A DNA stretch of 45,611 bases from an uncultured Clostridia bacterium (GTDB lineage: Bacteria > Bacillota > Clostridia > Oscillospirales > Oscillospiraceae), in NCBI GenBank assembly GCA_947365965.1, contig CANAZG010000015.1:1-45611 (forward strand), given 5' to 3'. A program made the position numbers and the translations under genes. Below are positions 25,015 through 34,135 of this stretch, piece by piece. How positions within the stretch are numbered: the first letter of the stretch is position 1; every line of letters begins with the position of its first letter. Below the pieces are notes generated by a model. That model searched no databases. It was not told the DNA's origin and saw only the letters and a program-made list of their open reading frames with translations.

Positions 25015-26799
25015 ATGGCGTTTTCTCAGCAGTTTCTGGACGAGCTGGCCGGCCGGAACGATATTGTCGACGTGGTCTCCTCCTACGTGACCCTTACCAA
25101 GAGGGGCGGGAACCACTTTGGCCTGTGCCCCTTCCACAACGAGAAGACCGGCTCCTTCTCCGTGTCCCAGGACAAGCAGATGTACTACTGCTTCGGCTGC
25201 CGCAAGGGGGGCGGGGTAATCAATTTTATCATGGAGATCGAGAATCTGGGCTTCCGGGACGCGGTGGAGCTGCTGGCCAAGCGGGTGAACATGGATGTCC
25301 CGGCGGACAGCTCGGACCGGGAGGAGACCCGCCGCCGCCAGCGGGTGCTGGCGCTGAATAAGGACGCGGCCCGCTGGTTCTACCAGAACCTCTCCACCAC
25401 CGCCGGCGGCCCGGCCCGGGACTATCTGGCCCGGCGGAAGATCAGCAGAAAGACCGCCATGAACTTTGGCCTGGGGTTCTCCCTGGACGGCTGGGACTGC
25501 CTGATCAGCGCCATGCAGGAGAAGGGCTACTCCAAGGCGGACCTGCTGGCCGCGGGGCTGGCGGTGCGCAACCAGAAGGGGCGGCTCTACGACAAGTTCC
25601 GCTCCCGGCTCATGTTCCCGGTCATCGACGTGCGGGGGGACGTGGTGGCCTTCGGCGGCCGGGTGCTGGACAAGAGCGAGCCCAAGTATATGAACACTAC
25701 CGAGACCATCGTCTACAGCAAGCGCCGCAATCTCTACGGCATCAACCTTGCCAAAAAGACCAAGCGGCCCAACTTCATTCTCTGCGAGGGCAACATTGAT
25801 GTCATCACCCTCCATCAGGCGGGCTTTGACAACGCGGTGGCCTCCATGGGCACCGCCCTCACCACGGAGCAGACCCGGCTCCTCAGCCGCTACACCAAGG
25901 AGCTGGTGCTCTGCTACGACAACGATGCGGCCGGGCAGATGGCCACCCAGAAGAACATTGAACTGCTCAGAAACAGCGAGTTCACCGTTCGGGTCCTCTC
26001 GCTCCCCCGCCGTCTTGTGGACGGGCAGTACGTCAAGCAGGACGTGGACGACTTCATCAAACTCCAGGGGCCGGCCGCCTTTGAGGCGGCCCTGGGCGGC
26101 AGCGTCAACCAGATGGACTACCGGATGGAGGCTGTGGCCGCCAAGTACGACCTGACGGACAGCTCCCAGAAAATCGCCTACGCCGAGGAGGTCAGCCAGC
26201 TCATCGCCTCCCTGCCCAACGCGGTGGAGCGGGAGGTCTACGCGGGCCGGGCCGCAGAGCGGGCGGGACTGACCCGGGAGGCCATGCTGCTGGACGTGAA
26301 GCGGGCCAGGGACAGGTCCCAGGGCCGGGAGCGGCGGCAGATGCAGCGGGAGGCCCTCAACATCAGCGCCATCCGCCAGCCCCAGGACCGGGCCATCCGC
26401 TACACCGACATGCGCTCCGCCATGGCCGAGGAGGGGATTCTCCGCCTGCTGCTGCTGGACATCTCCCTGGCGGACCGCTGTCAGGACCTGCCGGCGGAGG
26501 ACTTCAGCTCCCCCTTCCTGGGAAAGGTCTACCGGCTGCTGCTGGAGGGCCGGGCCGGCGGAAACGGCATGTCCCTGAACGCGCTGTCGGGGGAGTGCAC
26601 GGCGGAGGAGATGAGCCACCTGACCACGCTGCTCCAGAAGCCGGAGTCGCTGGCCTACGCGGACAAGTCTCTGCCGGACTACATACGCGTGATTAAGGAG
26701 TCCGCCGGCAGGCGGCGGGGGGAGACCCCCGTTGACCCCCTGCTGGCGGCGCGGGATAGATTCAAAGAGAAAAAGGGTTACGGAGGAAAGCAGACATGA
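25015..26799 (+). CDS. dnaG: DNA primase
   Basis: ATG 25015 follows GGGGAGGT with 9 bases of spacing; an earlier in-frame ATG overlaps that site. The 594-residue protein has the zinc-binding CHC2 finger (Cys38, His41, Cys59, Cys62), the primase core, and a Toprim domain with the conserved Glu in LCEGNIDVI and the DxD in [10 protein letters not shown]. The C-terminal helicase-binding domain is present. DnaG makes RNA primers for replication. A -10-like TATACT is seen at 24972-24977. The stop overlaps the rpoD start (ATGA), the classic macromolecular-synthesis pairing. Confidence 0.97.
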   Translation: MAFSQQFLDELAGRNDIVDVVSSYVTLTKRGGNHFGLCPFHNEKTGSFSVSQDKQMYYCFGCRKGGGVINFIMEIENLGFRDAVELLAKRVNMDVPADSSDREETRRRQRVLALNKDAARWFYQNLSTTAGGPARDYLARRKISRKTAMNFGLGFSLDGWDCLISAMQEKGYSKADLLAAGLAVRNQKGRLYDKFRSRLMFPVIDVRGDVVAFGGRVLDKSEPKYMNTTETIVYSKRRNLYGINLAKKTKRPNFILCEGNIDVITLHQAGFDNAVASMGTALTTEQTRLLSRYTKELVLCYDNDAAGQMATQKNIELLRNSEFTVRVLSLPRRLVDGQYVKQDVDDFIKLQGPAAFEAALGGSVNQMDYRMEAVAAKYDLTDSSQKIAYAEEVSQLIASLPNAVEREVYAGRAAERAGLTREAMLLDVKRARDRSQGRERRQMQREALNISAIRQPQDRAIRYTDMRSAMAEEGILRLLLLDISLADRCQDLPAEDFSSPFLGKVYRLLLEGRAGGNGMSLNALSGECTAEEMSHLTTLLQKPESLAYADKSLPDYIRVIKESAGRRRGETPVDPLLAARDRFKEKKGYGGKQT

Positions 26800-28106
26800 C
26801 AAAAAAGAAGGATGAGATGGCCAAAGGCGTTTCCAGCGCCGCCCCCGAGGGTAAGAAGGGGGAGGCCGAAAAGAAATATGCCAAGCTCCCGGAGAAGGTG
26901 GTGGCCAACCTGCCCGCCGCCGCCATTCTGATGTCCAACGAAAAGGTGATGGACCTGTTCGCCCGGGGGAAGAAGCGGGGCCGCCTGGACTCCTCGGAGA
27001 TGATGGAGGTCCTGGACGAGATCGAGCTGGACAGCGACCAGATGGAGAAGCTCTACGACTCCCTGGAGGCCCTGTCCATTGAGATCGGCAGCGAGGAGGA
27101 TATCCTGCCGGAGATCCCCGACGACATGGAGCCCCCCCTCAGCGAGATCGAGGGCATTGAGGAGGAGGAGCTGGTTGACCCCAACACCCTGGTGGACAGC
27201 TTCTCCATCGACGACCCGGTGCGCATGTACCTCAAGGAGATCGGCAAGGTGCCCCTCCTGTCCCCGGAGGAGGAGATCGTGCTGGCCCAGAAGATGAGCG
27301 CCGGCAATCTGGCCCGGGAGCAGCTGGAGGAGGGGGAGGGCCTCTCCGATACCGCCCAGCTCCGGGCCCTGGTCAAGGAGGGGGAGAAGGCCAAGCAGAA
27401 GCTGGCCGAGGCCAACCTGCGGCTGGTGGTGTCCATCGCCAAGCGGTACGTGGGGCGGGGGATGCTGTTCCTAGATCTCATCCAGGAGGGCAACCTGGGC
27501 CTCATCAAGGCGGTGGAGAAGTTCGACTACACCAAGGGCTACAAGTTCTCCACCTACGCCACCTGGTGGATTCGTCAGGCCATCACCCGGGCCATCGCCG
27601 ATCAGGCCCGGACCATCCGCATCCCCGTACACATGGTGGAGACCATCAACAAGGTCATCCGGGTCTCCCGCCAGCTCCTCCAGGAGCTGGGCCACGATCC
27701 CTCCCCGGAGGAGATCTCCGTGGAGATGAACATGCCCGTGGACAAGGTGCGGGAGATTCTGAAGATCGCCCAGGAGCCTGTGAGCCTGGAGACCCCCATC
27801 GGCGAGGAGGAGGACAGCCACCTGGGGGACTTCATCCCCGACGAGGGGGCCAGCGAGCCCAGCGAGGCCGCCAGCTTCACCCTGCTCAAGGAGCAGCTGG
27901 TGGACGTGCTCTCCACCCTCACCCCCCGGGAGGAGAAGGTGCTCAAGCTCCGCTTCGGCATTGAGGACGGCCGCACCCGCACCCTGGAGGAGGTGGGCAA
28001 GGAGTTCAACGTCACCCGGGAGCGTATCCGCCAGATCGAGGCCAAGGCTCTGCGCAAGCTCCGCCACCCCAGCCGCAGCAAGAAGCTGAAGGATTTTCTC
28101 AACTGA
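26796..28106 (+). CDS. rpoD: Principal RNA polymerase sigma factor
   Basis: The 436-residue protein has an N-terminal region 1.1-like part (about 20-130, very acidic), region 1.2 ([22 protein letters not shown]), region 2 ([28 protein letters not shown] and [13 protein letters not shown]), region 3 and region 4 ([21 protein letters not shown]). These are the signatures of the housekeeping sigma-A. AAAGCAG-type sequence lies before the ATG, which overlaps dnaG by four bases, so it is translationally coupled. A strong terminator follows. Confidence 0.98.
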   Translation: MTKKKDEMAKGVSSAAPEGKKGEAEKKYAKLPEKVVANLPAAAILMSNEKVMDLFARGKKRGRLDSSEMMEVLDEIELDSDQMEKLYDSLEALSIEIGSEEDILPEIPDDMEPPLSEIEGIEEEELVDPNTLVDSFSIDDPVRMYLKEIGKVPLLSPEEEIVLAQKMSAGNLAREQLEEGEGLSDTAQLRALVKEGEKAKQKLAEANLRLVVSIAKRYVGRGMLFLDLIQEGNLGLIKAVEKFDYTKGYKFSTYATWWIRQAITRAIADQARTIRIPVHMVETINKVIRVSRQLLQELGHDPSPEEISVEMNMPVDKVREILKIAQEPVSLETPIGEEEDSHLGDFIPDEGASEPSEAASFTLLKEQLVDVLSTLTPREEKVLKLRFGIEDGRTRTLEEVGKEFNVTRERIRQIEAKALRKLRHPSRSKKLKDFLN

Positions 28107-28118
28107 TCCGCCAGAAGG

Positions 28119-28158
28119 CGCGCCCCGGGCCCGGGAGAGGCCGGGGCGCGTTCCATTT
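28119..28158 (+). terminator. Terminator of dnaG-rpoD
   Basis: A perfect 10-bp GC stem (CGCGCCCCGG, 28119-28128, with CCGGGGCGCG, 28141-28150) is followed by TTCCATTTT. Confidence 0.75.
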
Positions 28159-28173
28159 TCCCGCCGGAAAACC

Positions 28174-28202
28174 TTGCAATCACCAAAAAAATCCGCTATA
28201 AT
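28174..28202 (+). promoter_or_regulatory. leuS promoter
   Basis: TTGCAA (28174-28179), a 17-base spacer and TATAAT (28197-28202). The leader to the start codon is only about 55 bases, too short for a T-box. Confidence 0.7.
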
Positions 28203-28262
28203 ACAATCTATGTGGCATTTGCCGGAGCAAACCGGACTCTATAGAAGAAAGTGTGATTCATT

Positions 28263-30692
28263 TTGAAGTACGATTTTGCCGCCATTGAGCCCAAATGGCA
28301 GAAAAAGTGGGAGGACGCCAAGGTCTACGCCGCCGCGGACCACAGCGACAAGCCCAAATTCTACGGTCTCATCGAGTTCCCCTACCCCTCCGGTCAGGGG
28401 CTCCATGTGGGCCACCCCAGGCCCTACACGGCCATGGACATCGTCACCCGGAAAAAGCGGATGGACGGCTGCAACGTCCTCTTCCCCATGGGCTTTGACG
28501 CCTTCGGCCTGCCCACGGAGAACTACGCCATCAAAAACCACGTCCACCCCGCCGTGGTCACCCGGGAGAACATCGCCCGCTTCACCGGCCAGCTCAAGCG
28601 GCTGGGCTTCGGCTTTGACTGGGACCGGGTGGTGGACACCACGGACCCCAATTACTACAAGTGGACCCAGTGGATCTTCCTCCAGCTCTACAAGAAGGGT
28701 CTGGCCTACAAGGCCACCATGCCCGTGAACTGGTGCACCTCCTGCAAGTGCGTGCTGGCCAACGAGGAGGTGGTGGAGGGGGTCTGCGAGCGGTGCGGCA
28801 GCGCCGTCATCCGCAAGGAGAAGAGCCAGTGGATGCTCAAGATCACCGAGTACGCCCAGCGGCTCATCGACGATCTGGACGAGCTGGACTTCATCGACCG
28901 GGTGAAAACCCAGCAGAAGAACTGGATCGGCCGCTCCACCGGCGCGGAGGTCACCTTCCAGTCCACCGCCGGGGACAGCATCGTGGTCTTCACCACCCGG
29001 CCGGACACCCTCTTCGGGGCCACCTACATGGTCCTCTCCCCGGAGCACGAGCTCATCAAAAAGTGGATGCCCCAGCTGGCCAACAGCGCCCAGATTCAGG
29101 ACTACCAGCGGGCCGCCGCCGCCAAGAGCGATCTGGAGCGGACGGAGCTGAACAAGGAGAAGACCGGCGTACGCCTGGAGGGCGTAGCCGCAGTGAACCC
29201 GGTGAACGGCCGGGAGATCCCCATCTTTATCTCCGACTACGTCCTGTCCACCTACGGCACCGGGGCCATTATGGCCGTGCCCGCCCACGACGACCGGGAC
29301 TGGGCCTTTGCCAAGAAATTCGGGTGCGAGATCATCGAGGTGGTCTCCGGCGGAGAGGACGTGCAGAAGGCCGCCTTCACCGCCAAGGACGAGACCGGCG
29401 TGCTGGTCAACTCCGACTTCCTCAACGGCCTCACGGTGAAGGACGCCATCCCCGCCATGACCAGGTGGCTGGAGGAAAAGGGCATCGGCCGGGCCAAGGT
29501 CAACTACAAGCTCCGGGACTGGGTCTTCTCCCGCCAGCGGTACTGGGGGGAGCCCATCCCCATGGTGTACTGCGAGAAGTGCGGCTGGCAGCCCCTGCCG
29601 GAGAGCGAGCTGCCCCTGCTGCTGCCGGAGGTGGAGAGCTATGAGCCCACCGACGACGGCGAGAGCCCCATCAGCAAGATGACCGGCTGGGTGAACACCG
29701 CCTGCCCCTGCTGCGGCGGCAGCGCCCGCCGGGAGACGGACACCATGCCCCAGTGGGCCGGGTCCAGCTGGTACTTCCTGCGCTACATGGACCCCCACAA
29801 CGACAAGGCCCTGGCCTCCAAGGAGGCCCTGGCGTACTGGTCCCCTGTGGACTGGTACAACGGCGGCATGGAGCACACCACCCTCCACCTGCTCTACTCC
29901 CGGTTCTGGCATAAATTCCTCTACGACATCGGCGTGGTGCCCACCAAGGAGCCCTACCGGAAGCGGACCAGCCACGGCATGATCCTGGGCGAGGGCGGCG
30001 AGAAGATGAGCAAGAGCCGGGGCAACGTGGTGAACCCGGACGACATTGTCAAGGCCTACGGCGCGGACACCCTGCGCCTGTATATCATGTTCATCGGCGA
30101 CTTTGAGAAGGCCGCCGCCTGGTCCGACAACGCGGTGAAGGGCTGCAAGCGCTTCCTGGACCGGGTGTGGAATCTGGCGGAGAACCTGACGGACAGCCAG
30201 GACTACACCCCCGCCAACGAGGCCGGTGTCCACCGGACCATCAAGAAGGTGGCCGACGACATCGAGGCCATGAAGTTCAACACCGCCATCGCCGCCATGA
30301 TGACCCTGGTCAACGACTTCTACGCCAACGGCTGCTCCCGGGGCGACATGCGCACCCTGCTGCTGCTGCTGAGCCCCTTTGCCCCCCACTTCTGCGAGGA
30401 GCTGTGGGAGAGCCTGGGCTTTGCCGCCCAGTCGGGAAAGATGATCTGCCAGATGGCGTGGCCCGCCTACGACGAGAGCAAGACCGTGGCCTCTGCGGTG
30501 GAGATGGCGGTCCAGGTCCAGGGCAAGCTCCGGGGGGCCATCACCGTGCCTGTGGACAGCGAGGAGCCGGCTGTGGTGGAGGCCGCCAGGGGCGTGGACA
30601 AGGTGGCCCGCGCCCTGGAGGGCATGGAGATCGTGAAGGTGATCCATGTGAAGAACAAGCTGGTGAACCTGATTGTGAAGCCTGCAAAATAG
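28263..30692 (+). CDS. leuS: Leucyl-tRNA synthetase
   Basis: The 809-residue class I synthetase has the HIGH motif as HVGH (residues 48-51), the [12 protein letters not shown] segment, an editing (CP1) domain in the middle ([34 protein letters not shown]), Cys pairs for zinc (CTSCKC...CERCG), and KMSKS (EKMSKSRGN, about residue 580). It charges tRNA-Leu. It starts with TTG 28263; the ribosome binding site is weak (GAAAG). Unusually for a Firmicutes leuS, no T-box leader is possible in the short 5' region. Confidence 0.97.
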   Translation: MKYDFAAIEPKWQKKWEDAKVYAAADHSDKPKFYGLIEFPYPSGQGLHVGHPRPYTAMDIVTRKKRMDGCNVLFPMGFDAFGLPTENYAIKNHVHPAVVTRENIARFTGQLKRLGFGFDWDRVVDTTDPNYYKWTQWIFLQLYKKGLAYKATMPVNWCTSCKCVLANEEVVEGVCERCGSAVIRKEKSQWMLKITEYAQRLIDDLDELDFIDRVKTQQKNWIGRSTGAEVTFQSTAGDSIVVFTTRPDTLFGATYMVLSPEHELIKKWMPQLANSAQIQDYQRAAAAKSDLERTELNKEKTGVRLEGVAAVNPVNGREIPIFISDYVLSTYGTGAIMAVPAHDDRDWAFAKKFGCEIIEVVSGGEDVQKAAFTAKDETGVLVNSDFLNGLTVKDAIPAMTRWLEEKGIGRAKVNYKLRDWVFSRQRYWGEPIPMVYCEKCGWQPLPESELPLLLPEVESYEPTDDGESPISKMTGWVNTACPCCGGSARRETDTMPQWAGSSWYFLRYMDPHNDKALASKEALAYWSPVDWYNGGMEHTTLHLLYSRFWHKFLYDIGVVPTKEPYRKRTSHGMILGEGGEKMSKSRGNVVNPDDIVKAYGADTLRLYIMFIGDFEKAAAWSDNAVKGCKRFLDRVWNLAENLTDSQDYTPANEAGVHRTIKKVADDIEAMKFNTAIAAMMTLVNDFYANGCSRGDMRTLLLLLSPFAPHFCEELWESLGFAAQSGKMICQMAWPAYDESKTVASAVEMAVQVQGKLRGAITVPVDSEEPAVVEAARGVDKVARALEGMEIVKVIHVKNKLVNLIVKPAK

Positions 30693-30703
30693 CGGCGGTT
30701 TCA

Positions 30704-30735
30704 GCGGCGCGGTATGCTTCGGCATGCCGTGCCGC
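30704..30735 (+). terminator. Hairpin with UUCG loop after leuS
   Basis: A 14-bp stem including two G-U pairs (30704-30717 with 30722-30735) closes a TTCG tetraloop. No T-tract follows, so it may be an RNA-stabilising or weak terminating hairpin before the next small gene. Confidence 0.5.
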
Positions 30736-30767
30736 CTCACATGCCGGAATGATGAGAGGAGCGCGGG

Positions 30768-30971
30768 ATGGACTACACAAGAGAGGAGCTGCTGGAGGCC
30801 CGGCGGCAGATCGGCTCCACCCTCCACAAGCTGCGGGAGACCATCCGCACCCTGGAGGCCAAAGAGAACCCGGGCCGGTACAAGTCCCAGCTCACCCTGG
30901 CCCGGCGACGGGTGGAGGCGTTTACCATCGCCTGCGCCCTGGTGGACCGGGAGCTCTCCGGGGCGGAATAG
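30768..30971 (+). CDS. Small coiled-coil protein of unknown function
   Basis: The 67-residue gene has GAGGAG upstream of the ATG. The product is helical throughout (EELLEARRQIGSTLHKLRETIRTLEAKE, QLTLARRRVEAFTIACALVDRELS) and reads like a two-helix hairpin. I do not recognise it as a named family, though small proteins like this are common in Oscillospiraceae. It ends 10 bases before a promoter for the next gene and is probably expressed with leuS read-through. Confidence 0.65.
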   Translation: MDYTREELLEARRQIGSTLHKLRETIRTLEAKENPGRYKSQLTLARRRVEAFTIACALVDRELSGAE

Positions 30972-30981
30972 AAAAAGGGAC

Positions 30982-31012
30982 TTGACTTGGAGCGCACTCC
31001 AGATGCTATGCT
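30982..31012 (+). promoter_or_regulatory. MerR-type promoter with operator dyad
   Basis: TTGACT (30982-30987) and TATGCT (31007-31012) are separated by 19 bases, two more than sigma-A prefers. The spacer contains the dyad TGGAG-CGCA-CTCCA (30988-31001). A long spacer holding a dyad is the hallmark of promoters that MerR activators untwist. The regulator is probably the merR-family gene at 32222. Confidence 0.8.
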
Positions 31013-31059
31013 GGATGACAGGGAAAACCCATCAGGTCAATATAAAGGAGAAGGTTACT

Positions 31060-32208
31060 ATGCAACAGCGTACATTGGGCCGCACCGGGATCCAGGTGGG
31101 CGAGATCGGCATGGGCTGCGAGGGCTTTGTGGGCAAGACGGCGGAGCAGGTGATGGAGATGGTGGACGCTATGGACGCCGCCGGCGTCCGGTGCATTGAC
31201 CTATACACCCCCAACCCCGACGTGCGGGACCATCTGGGCCGGGCCCTGGCGGGACGGCGGGACCGATTCGTCCTCCAGGGTCATCTGGGCGCTGTCTGGA
31301 AATCCGGGCAGTACAAGCGCACCCGGGACATGGCGGAGGTGCGGGAGGGGTTTGCGGACCAGCTGCGCCGCCTGGGCACGGACCGCCTGGAGATCGGCAT
31401 GATCCACTACTCCGACGCCATGGCGGACTGGGAGACCATTCGGACCGGCGGGCTGCTGGACTACGCCCTGGAGCTGAAGCGGCTGGGGGTGATCCGGGCC
31501 GTGGGTCTCTCCAGCCACAACCCGGAGGTGGCCCTGGCGGCGGTGAACACGGGGCTCATCGACGTGCTGATGTTCAGCGTCAACCCCTGCTATGACCTCC
31601 AGCCCGCCAGCGAGGACGTGGAGGAGCTGTGGGCGGAGAAGAGCTACGCCCGGGAGCTGGTGAACATGGACCCGGCCCGGCAGACCCTCTACGAGACCTG
31701 CCAGCGGCTGGGGGTGGCGGTCACGGTGATGAAGGCCTTTGGCGGCGGCGATCTGCTGCGGGCGGATCTGAGTCCCGCCGGCAGGGCCCTCACCCCACTC
31801 CAGTGCCTCCACTACGCCCTGACCCGCCCGGCGGTGGCCTGCGTCATGTGCGGGGCCCGGTCCATGGAGGAGCTGCGGGCCGCCGTGGCCTACGAGACCG
31901 CGCCGGAGGAGGAGCGGGACTACGCCGCCGCCCTGGCGGCCCTGCCCCGGATCAGCTGGCAGGGCCATTGCATGTACTGCGGCCACTGCGCCCCCTGTCC
32001 CCAGGGCATCGACGTGGCGGCGGTGACCAAGCTGCTCAACCTGGTCCGGGCCCAGGGGGAGGTGCCGGAGACCGTGCGGGAGCACTACGCCGTTCTGCCC
32101 CACAAAGCCGGGGAGTGCGTCCGGTGCGGGGCCTGCGAGAGCCGGTGCCCCTTCGGCGTTGCGGCGGTGGAGAATATGGGCAAGGCGGCGGAGATTTTCG
32201 GCGCGTAG
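31060..32208 (+). CDS. Aldo/keto reductase with two 4Fe-4S motifs
   Basis: AAAGGAG (31044-31050) precedes ATG 31060. The 382-residue protein has an aldo/keto reductase barrel (about 1-290: RTLGRTGIQVGEIGMGCEG, GVRCIDLYTPNPDVRDHLGRAL, IRAVGLSSHNPE). A C-terminal ferredoxin-like domain follows with C-x2-C-x2-C-x3-CP-type clusters, CMYCGHCAPCPQGI (about 303) and CVRCGACESRCPFGV (about 353). Such fusions pair NADPH-type reduction with iron-sulfur electron transfer; the substrate is unknown. The usual AKR acid-base Tyr region is altered (LYTPNP). It is cotranscribed with the MerR regulator 13 bases downstream and probably induced by it. Confidence 0.87.
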   Translation: MQQRTLGRTGIQVGEIGMGCEGFVGKTAEQVMEMVDAMDAAGVRCIDLYTPNPDVRDHLGRALAGRRDRFVLQGHLGAVWKSGQYKRTRDMAEVREGFADQLRRLGTDRLEIGMIHYSDAMADWETIRTGGLLDYALELKRLGVIRAVGLSSHNPEVALAAVNTGLIDVLMFSVNPCYDLQPASEDVEELWAEKSYARELVNMDPARQTLYETCQRLGVAVTVMKAFGGGDLLRADLSPAGRALTPLQCLHYALTRPAVACVMCGARSMEELRAAVAYETAPEEERDYAAALAALPRISWQGHCMYCGHCAPCPQGIDVAAVTKLLNLVRAQGEVPETVREHYAVLPHKAGECVRCGACESRCPFGVAAVENMGKAAEIFGA

Positions 32209-32221
32209 AAGGGAGGCCCTT

Positions 32222-32608
32222 ATGACCATTGCGGAAGCCAGCAGGAAGTACGGCCTCACCGCCGACACCCTGCGCTACTACGAGCGCATCGGCCTGCTGC
32301 CCCCGGTCCCCCGGACCAAGGGGGGAATCCGGGACTACGACGAGGCCTCCTGCGGCTGGATTGAGCTGATGAAGTGCATGCGCTCCGCAGGGGTGCAGAT
32401 TGAGGCGCTGATCGAGTACGTGGCCCTGTACCGCCAGGGGGAGGACACCGCCGGCCAGCGGCGGGCCATCCTGGTGGAGCAGCGGGACCAGATGGTGGCC
32501 CGGATGGAGGAGATGCAGCGTTCCCTGGACCGTCTGAACCGGAAAATCGAGGCCTATGACAACGGCTCCTGGCGGGGCGAGCCCGCCCGGGGGGCCTGCG
32601 GGCAGTGA
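32222..32608 (+). CDS. MerR family transcriptional regulator
   Basis: GGGAGG precedes ATG 32222. The 128-residue protein has the MerR winged helix at 1-70 (IAEASRKYGLTADTLRYYERIGLLPPVPRTKGGIRDY) and a coiled-coil dimerisation helix at 80-115. It lacks the Cys ligands of metal-sensing MerR proteins, fitting the AdhR/NmlR-like group that often controls aldo/keto reductases or aldehyde dehydrogenases. Cys47, Cys53 and Cys126 are present and could respond to electrophiles; that is inference. It lies right behind the reductase whose promoter carries the dyad. Confidence 0.9.
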   Translation: MTIAEASRKYGLTADTLRYYERIGLLPPVPRTKGGIRDYDEASCGWIELMKCMRSAGVQIEALIEYVALYRQGEDTAGQRRAILVEQRDQMVARMEEMQRSLDRLNRKIEAYDNGSWRGEPARGACGQ

Positions 32609-32611
32609 CTT

Positions 32612-32643
32612 AACCCCCAGGGAGCTGCAACTCCCTGGGGGTT
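32612..32643 (+). terminator. Hairpin after the merR gene
   Basis: A perfect 13-bp stem (AACCCCCAGGGAG with CTCCCTGGGGGTT, 6-base loop) follows 4 bases after the stop. No long T-tract is seen. Confidence 0.55.
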
Positions 32644-32810
32644 CGTGCGTGGCTGAAGTTTAACTTTTATAAGTTGATTATACCACAGCCTCCAGCGATG
32701 CGCAAGAGGAATTTTGCGAAAGCAGACCTGCCATTGCCCGCCCCTCCCCCTGACAATCCCCGCCGGCGGCCTGTTTGGCGCGGCAGGGGCAGGCGGCCGC
32801 AGTCCATCGG

Positions 32811-32839
32811 CAAAAATTATTGACAAACAATAATTTTTG
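32811..32839 (+). promoter_or_regulatory. Operator copy 1 overlapping the -35
   Basis: A perfect 12-bp inverted repeat (CAAAAATTATTG and CAATAATTTTTG, 5-base centre ACAAA). The core AATTATTG-N5-CAATAATT recurs at 32857-32877. Confidence 0.7.
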
Positions 32840-32848
32840 TGGTAAGAT
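32820..32848 (+). promoter_or_regulatory. Promoter of the DUF2975/XRE/lipoprotein operon
   Basis: TTGACA (32820-32825), a 17-base spacer and TAAGAT (32843-32848). The -35 and spacer lie inside operator copy 1, and operator copy 2 starts at about +3, so the arrangement suits repression. Confidence 0.75.
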
Positions 32849-32856
32849 GGCCTTGG

Positions 32857-32877
32857 AATTATTGTAAAACAATAATT
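32857..32877 (+). promoter_or_regulatory. Operator copy 2 just after transcription start
   Basis: AATTATTG-TAAAA-CAATAATT is the same dyad as copy 1, centred 42 bases downstream, which is four helical turns. The likely ligand is the XRE regulator encoded in this operon; that is inference. Confidence 0.65.
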
Positions 32878-32980
32878 ATTCGCTGTGCCTTTCCTCTGAG
32901 CAAGGCTACGATACGTATTCTTCTCTGGAGATATTTCTGTCCGTTGACCCAAATCCACCCAAAAACAGGAGGGACTGCTC

Positions 32981-33895
32981 ATGAAAAAACGGGAAAACCA
33001 GGCCGCGCTGCTGCTGATCCTGACATCGGGAGCGGTGATGGCAGCGGCGCTGCCCCTGGAGGCCCTGCCCGCCTTTGGCAGGTGGCTGCGGGATCTCTCC
33101 CTCTCCGGCCCGGCCGGGAACCTGGCCGCCTGGGGGATCGCCCTGGCCCTGACGGCCCTGCCCGCCCTGGGCCTGCTGTGGCGGGGCCGCCGCCGGTGGG
33201 ACTGGCTGCTGGCCCTGGCGGCGGGGGAGATCTTCGCGGGGGTGTTCTTCCTGGTGAACCCCACCCTGCTCCACCCCGGCATGGACAGCGAGGCGGTGGG
33301 GACCATGTGGGCCCTGGCAGCCGCCGGGAGCACAGCGGCCACTCTCCTGGCCTGGGCGGTACTGCGAGGCCTGGGGCAGCTGGAGCGGACAACCGGCCGG
33401 GCCATGGAGGGGCTGCTGCTGGGGGCCGCCTTGCTGCTGGGGTGGCTGGCGGCCTGGAGCCAGTGCGGGGACCTTGCCGCGGGGATCCGGGCCGCTGCGG
33501 AGAGCAACACCGCCCCGGGCCTTATCCTGTGGCCCACCTATCTGGTCCTGTGCCTGCTGGCGGCGGCGGATCTGATCCCGGAGCTGCTGGGGTGCGCGGC
33601 GCTGGTGTGGGGCGGCCGTCTGGCCCGGGCCATGGAGGAGGACCCCTTCGGCGAAGAGACGGTGGCCGAGGCCGGGCGGCTCAGCCGCCGGTGCGGACTG
33701 ACGGCGTCGGCGTCGGTGCTGCTGTGCGCCGGGGGAAACCTGCTGCAAATGCTGTTCTTCTCCCAGCTCCGCGCCACCCATTTCCAGGTGGCCTTCCCCT
33801 TCTCCACGGTGCTGCTCGCAGCGGCCCTGGGCCTGCTGTGCCGCTACTTCCAGCGGGCCAAGGCGGTGAGCGACGACAACCAGACCATCATATGA
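32981..33895 (+). CDS. DUF2975-like multi-pass membrane protein
   Basis: CAGGAGGG precedes ATG 32981. The 304-residue protein has about eight hydrophobic segments. The C-terminal 150 residues follow the DUF2975 pattern: several helices, then a cytoplasmic end of type RYFQRAKAVSDDNQTII, which in the family reads as F..A..L..DNELTI. It is about twice the usual DUF2975 length, so the N-terminal half may be an extra or duplicated membrane module. In Firmicutes DUF2975 (YoaS) genes are typically paired with a small YozG-like XRE regulator, as here. The function is unknown. Confidence 0.7.
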   Translation: MKKRENQAALLLILTSGAVMAAALPLEALPAFGRWLRDLSLSGPAGNLAAWGIALALTALPALGLLWRGRRRWDWLLALAAGEIFAGVFFLVNPTLLHPGMDSEAVGTMWALAAAGSTAATLLAWAVLRGLGQLERTTGRAMEGLLLGAALLLGWLAAWSQCGDLAAGIRAAAESNTAPGLILWPTYLVLCLLAAADLIPELLGCAALVWGGRLARAMEEDPFGEETVAEAGRLSRRCGLTASASVLLCAGGNLLQMLFFSQLRATHFQVAFPFSTVLLAAALGLLCRYFQRAKAVSDDNQTII

Positions 33896-33904
33896 GGGCG
33901 CGCC

Positions 33905-34135
33905 ATGGCCATTACAGTACATCTGGACGAGCTGCTGCGGCAGCGGGGCATGACTGGCAAGGAGCTGTGCGCCAAGGTGGGGATCACGGAGGCCAACCTC
34001 TCCATCCTCCGCTCCGGCAAGGCCAACGGCGTGCGCTTTCACACCATCAACCGGATCTGCTACTACCTGGACTGCGGCGTGGGGGACCTGCTGCGCTTCG
34101 ACGGACGATTGGAGGACGCCAACGATGAAAAATAA
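33905..34135 (+). CDS. YozG-like XRE family regulator
   Basis: The 76-residue protein is a helix-turn-helix domain and little else (LDELLRQRGMTGKELCAKVGITEANLSILRSGKANGVRFHTINRICYYLDCGVGDLLRF), matching the small YozG-like Cro/CI group. It lies 9 bases after the DUF2975-like gene and overlaps the following lipoprotein gene by 11 bases, so all three are cotranscribed. It probably binds the twin AATTATTG dyads at the operon promoter; that is inferred from the YoaS-YozG pairing and not shown directly. Confidence 0.88.
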   Translation: MAITVHLDELLRQRGMTGKELCAKVGITEANLSILRSGKANGVRFHTINRICYYLDCGVGDLLRFDGRLEDANDEK

